Below are positions 62,635 through 64,000 of a stretch of DNA of 64,000 nt, in pieces; the stretch's first letter is position 1; every line of letters begins with the position of its first letter. The notes below the pieces were generated by a model. The model was not told the origin of the DNA, did not search any database, and worked only from the letters and a program-made list of their open reading frames with translations. The position numbers and the translations under genes are program-made. Origin of the DNA: Natronococcus sp. CG52 (GTDB taxonomy: Archaea; Halobacteriota; Halobacteria; Halobacteriales; Natrialbaceae); NCBI RefSeq assembly GCF_023913515.1, contig NZ_CP099391.1, positions 1,116,001 to 1,180,000 of the forward strand. Reading direction: 5' to 3'.

Positions 62635-62768
62635 GCCGATCTATTATATCCCACTTTTAGCGCCCAGTTCTCGGTTTCTCACCGATCCCCGACGTTTATC
62701 ACAACTGATAACCGAGAGACAGCATTTATGGTAGTTGTATCGCAACCAGGGGGATGGTGTACTACTGA

Positions 62769-63131
62769 ATGTCGACAGGGGTGCTCATCGTGGACGACTC
62801 TCATTTTATGCGCAATCTCCTCCAGCAGATACTCGAGCAGGAGTACCATATCCTCGCAGAGGCGTCCAACGGTGCCGAAGCCGTCAAACTGTACAAGGAG
62901 TACGAACCCGACATCGTCATGATGGACATCGTGATGCCGAAGTGTAACGGCATCAAGGCGACCGCGGCGATCAAGAAGATCGACCCGGATGCCCGCGTCA
63001 TCATGTGTACGAGCGTCGGCCAGCGTGAAAAGATGAAACTCGCCGTCAAGGCGGGAGCGGACGGATACGTGACGAAACCGTTCGAGGAACCAAGCGTCAG
63101 AAAAGCGCTTTCGGACGTCATCGCGGCATGA
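62769..63131 (+). CDS. cheY: Chemotaxis response regulator CheY
   Basis: 120 residues. Receiver fold: acidic pair D9-D10 (LIVDDSHFMRNLL), phosphoacceptor D53 (IVMMDIVMPKCNGIK), T81 (MCTSVGQ) and K103 (TKPFEEPS), all typical. It signals to the archaeal flagellar (archaellum) motor. The gene overlaps cheB by 4 bases. AGCATTTATGG at 62721-62731 is a plausible promoter ~40 bases upstream. Confidence 0.95.
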   Translation: MSTGVLIVDDSHFMRNLLQQILEQEYHILAEASNGAEAVKLYKEYEPDIVMMDIVMPKCNGIKATAAIKKIDPDARVIMCTSVGQREKMKLAVKAGADGYVTKPFEEPSVRKALSDVIAA

Positions 63132-64000
63132 CGCGCGTACTCGTTGTCGACGACTCCCGGTTCATGCGAACGGTCATCGACAACGCGCTTACGGAGGCCG
63201 GCTACGAGGTACAGACGGCGACGAACGGTGCGGACGCCGTCGACGCCGTCGCCGAGTACGATCCGGACGTCGTGACGATGGACGTGCAGATGCCCGGTCT
63301 CGACGGTATCGACGCGGTCGAACGGATTATGACGGCGAATCCGACCGTCGTTCTCATGCTCAGCGCCTACACGGAGCGCGGCGCCGAGGCGACGCTGGAC
63401 GCACTCGAGCGCGGTGCCGCCGGATTCGTCCACAAACCCGACGGCTCCGGTTCGAGAAACGTCGCCCACCTCGCCGACGAGGTGGTCGAACGGGTCGGCG
63501 AACTCGCGGACGCGGACGTCTCCTCGCTCGCACTTGCGCGCGTGTCGGCGACCGCTCACGCGACGCGGTCCGAGCGATCGGGTCGACGGGCTACCGCGGC
63601 GACGGCGGTTTCGGCGACGGGTTCGACGGAGACGATCACCGAGTCGCAGCCACGGCCGGAACGACGTTCCGGAGCGCGATTCGGCGTCCCCGGAAACGAG
63701 GTCGAGGTCGATGCCGAGATAGCGGCGAACGAGGCGGCGACAGACGAGTTCGTGTCGAACCCGACGATCGTTCTCGGGGCGTCGACCGGCGGTCCGAAGA
63801 TTATCGAACGGACGTTCGAACGGTTACCGATCGAACTCGGTGCGAAACTGCTCGTCGTCCAGCACATGCCGGCGGGATTCACCGGCCGCTTCGCGGCCCG
63901 TCTCGACTCGCGAAGCGAGTACGACGTCCGAGAGGCCGGAGACGGCGACCGTCTTCGAGCCGGTGAGGCGGTGATCGCACCAGGCGATCACCACCTCGAG
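63128..64000 (+). CDS. cheB: Chemotaxis methylesterase CheB (cut by window end)
   Basis: 291 residues present, running off the window. N-terminal receiver with VLVVDDSRFMRTVID, phosphoacceptor in VTMDVQMPGLDGIDA and the KP motif VHKPDGSG. A ~55-residue Thr/Arg-rich linker joins it to the methylesterase: the catalytic Ser in GASTGGPKIIERTFERLP and His in VVQHMPAGFTGRFAAR are visible; the Asp lies beyond the end. It removes methyl groups from receptor glutamates for adaptation. Confidence 0.93.
   Translation, partial: MTRVLVVDDSRFMRTVIDNALTEAGYEVQTATNGADAVDAVAEYDPDVVTMDVQMPGLDGIDAVERIMTANPTVVLMLSAYTERGAEATLDALERGAAGFVHKPDGSGSRNVAHLADEVVERVGELADADVSSLALARVSATAHATRSERSGRRATAATAVSATGSTETITESQPRPERRSGARFGVPGNEVEVDAEIAANEAATDEFVSNPTIVLGASTGGPKIIERTFERLPIELGAKLLVVQHMPAGFTGRFAARLDSRSEYDVREAGDGDRLRAGEAVIAPGDHHLE

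Overview
The window is a GC-rich (about 65%) archaeal chromosome segment. The very acidic proteins, the TFE and Trm56 homologues, the HTH_10 (bacterio-opsin activator type) regulators, the Tat lipoprotein signal and the many UspA and DUF families all point to a haloarchaeon, probably Natrialbaceae (the family is my inference). I see no rRNA, tRNA, CRISPR array or intact insertion sequence.

Layout. (1) 1-16114: cobalamin (corrin ring) biosynthesis in three blocks: cobN-cbiC-cbiE; cbiA; and a long run cbiT-cbiL-cbiF-cbiG-cbiH-cbiH2-ferredoxin-LAGLIDADG-like protein-cbiX-DUF3209-PQQ propeller. Small genes on the other strand (2794-4003) and a glycosyltransferase lie between the blocks. (2) 16243-19334: four consecutive genes for extremely acidic proteins with glycine-zipper segments, amphipathic helices and a SAP/Rho-N-like tail. 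Their function is unknown. (3) 19443-21537: a DUF2299-like protein, UspA and a Gfo/Idh/MocA sugar dehydrogenase. (4) 22180-30952: a catabolic group of unknown substrate (amidohydrolase, IclR regulator, VOC protein, EthD protein, TPP enzyme, NAD epimerase, M24-fold protein, LLM flavin oxidoreductase). (5) 30980-45635: phenylacetate catabolism (paaABCD plus a separate zinc ribbon, two paaK, thioesterases, MaoC, enoyl-CoA hydratase, ferredoxin, HTH_10 regulator) with a branched-chain-type ABC importer whose two permeases are fused. (6) 46082-56510: acetate uptake and activation: two acs paralogues flanking an integrase-PAS-GAF-HTH_10 regulator, then a two-subunit sodium:solute symporter and UspA. 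(7) 56622-61259: small membrane protein, cupin, trm56, an acyl-CoA synthetase pseudogene, tfe, DUF2110 and DUF5803. (8) 61284-64000: the start of a chemotaxis locus (two cheW, cheY, cheB running off the window).

How the genes work together: block 1 carries most of the enzymes from the methylated tetrapyrrole to cobyrinate a,c-diamide, with both a CbiX-type and a CobN-type chelatase; no cbiD or cbiJ is visible here. Blocks 5 and 6 link aromatic-acid catabolism, which ends in acetyl-CoA, to acetate activation.

The most unusual items are a LAGLIDADG-like protein with both catalytic aspartates lost inside the cobalamin operon, the four-gene acidic glycine-zipper cassette, a three-copy hairpin element whose stems differ in sequence but keep pairing, Cys/His-rich appendages on several Cbi enzymes, an integrase-like domain fused to a Bat-type regulator, and near-identical DNA tracts between acs and paaK paralogues.
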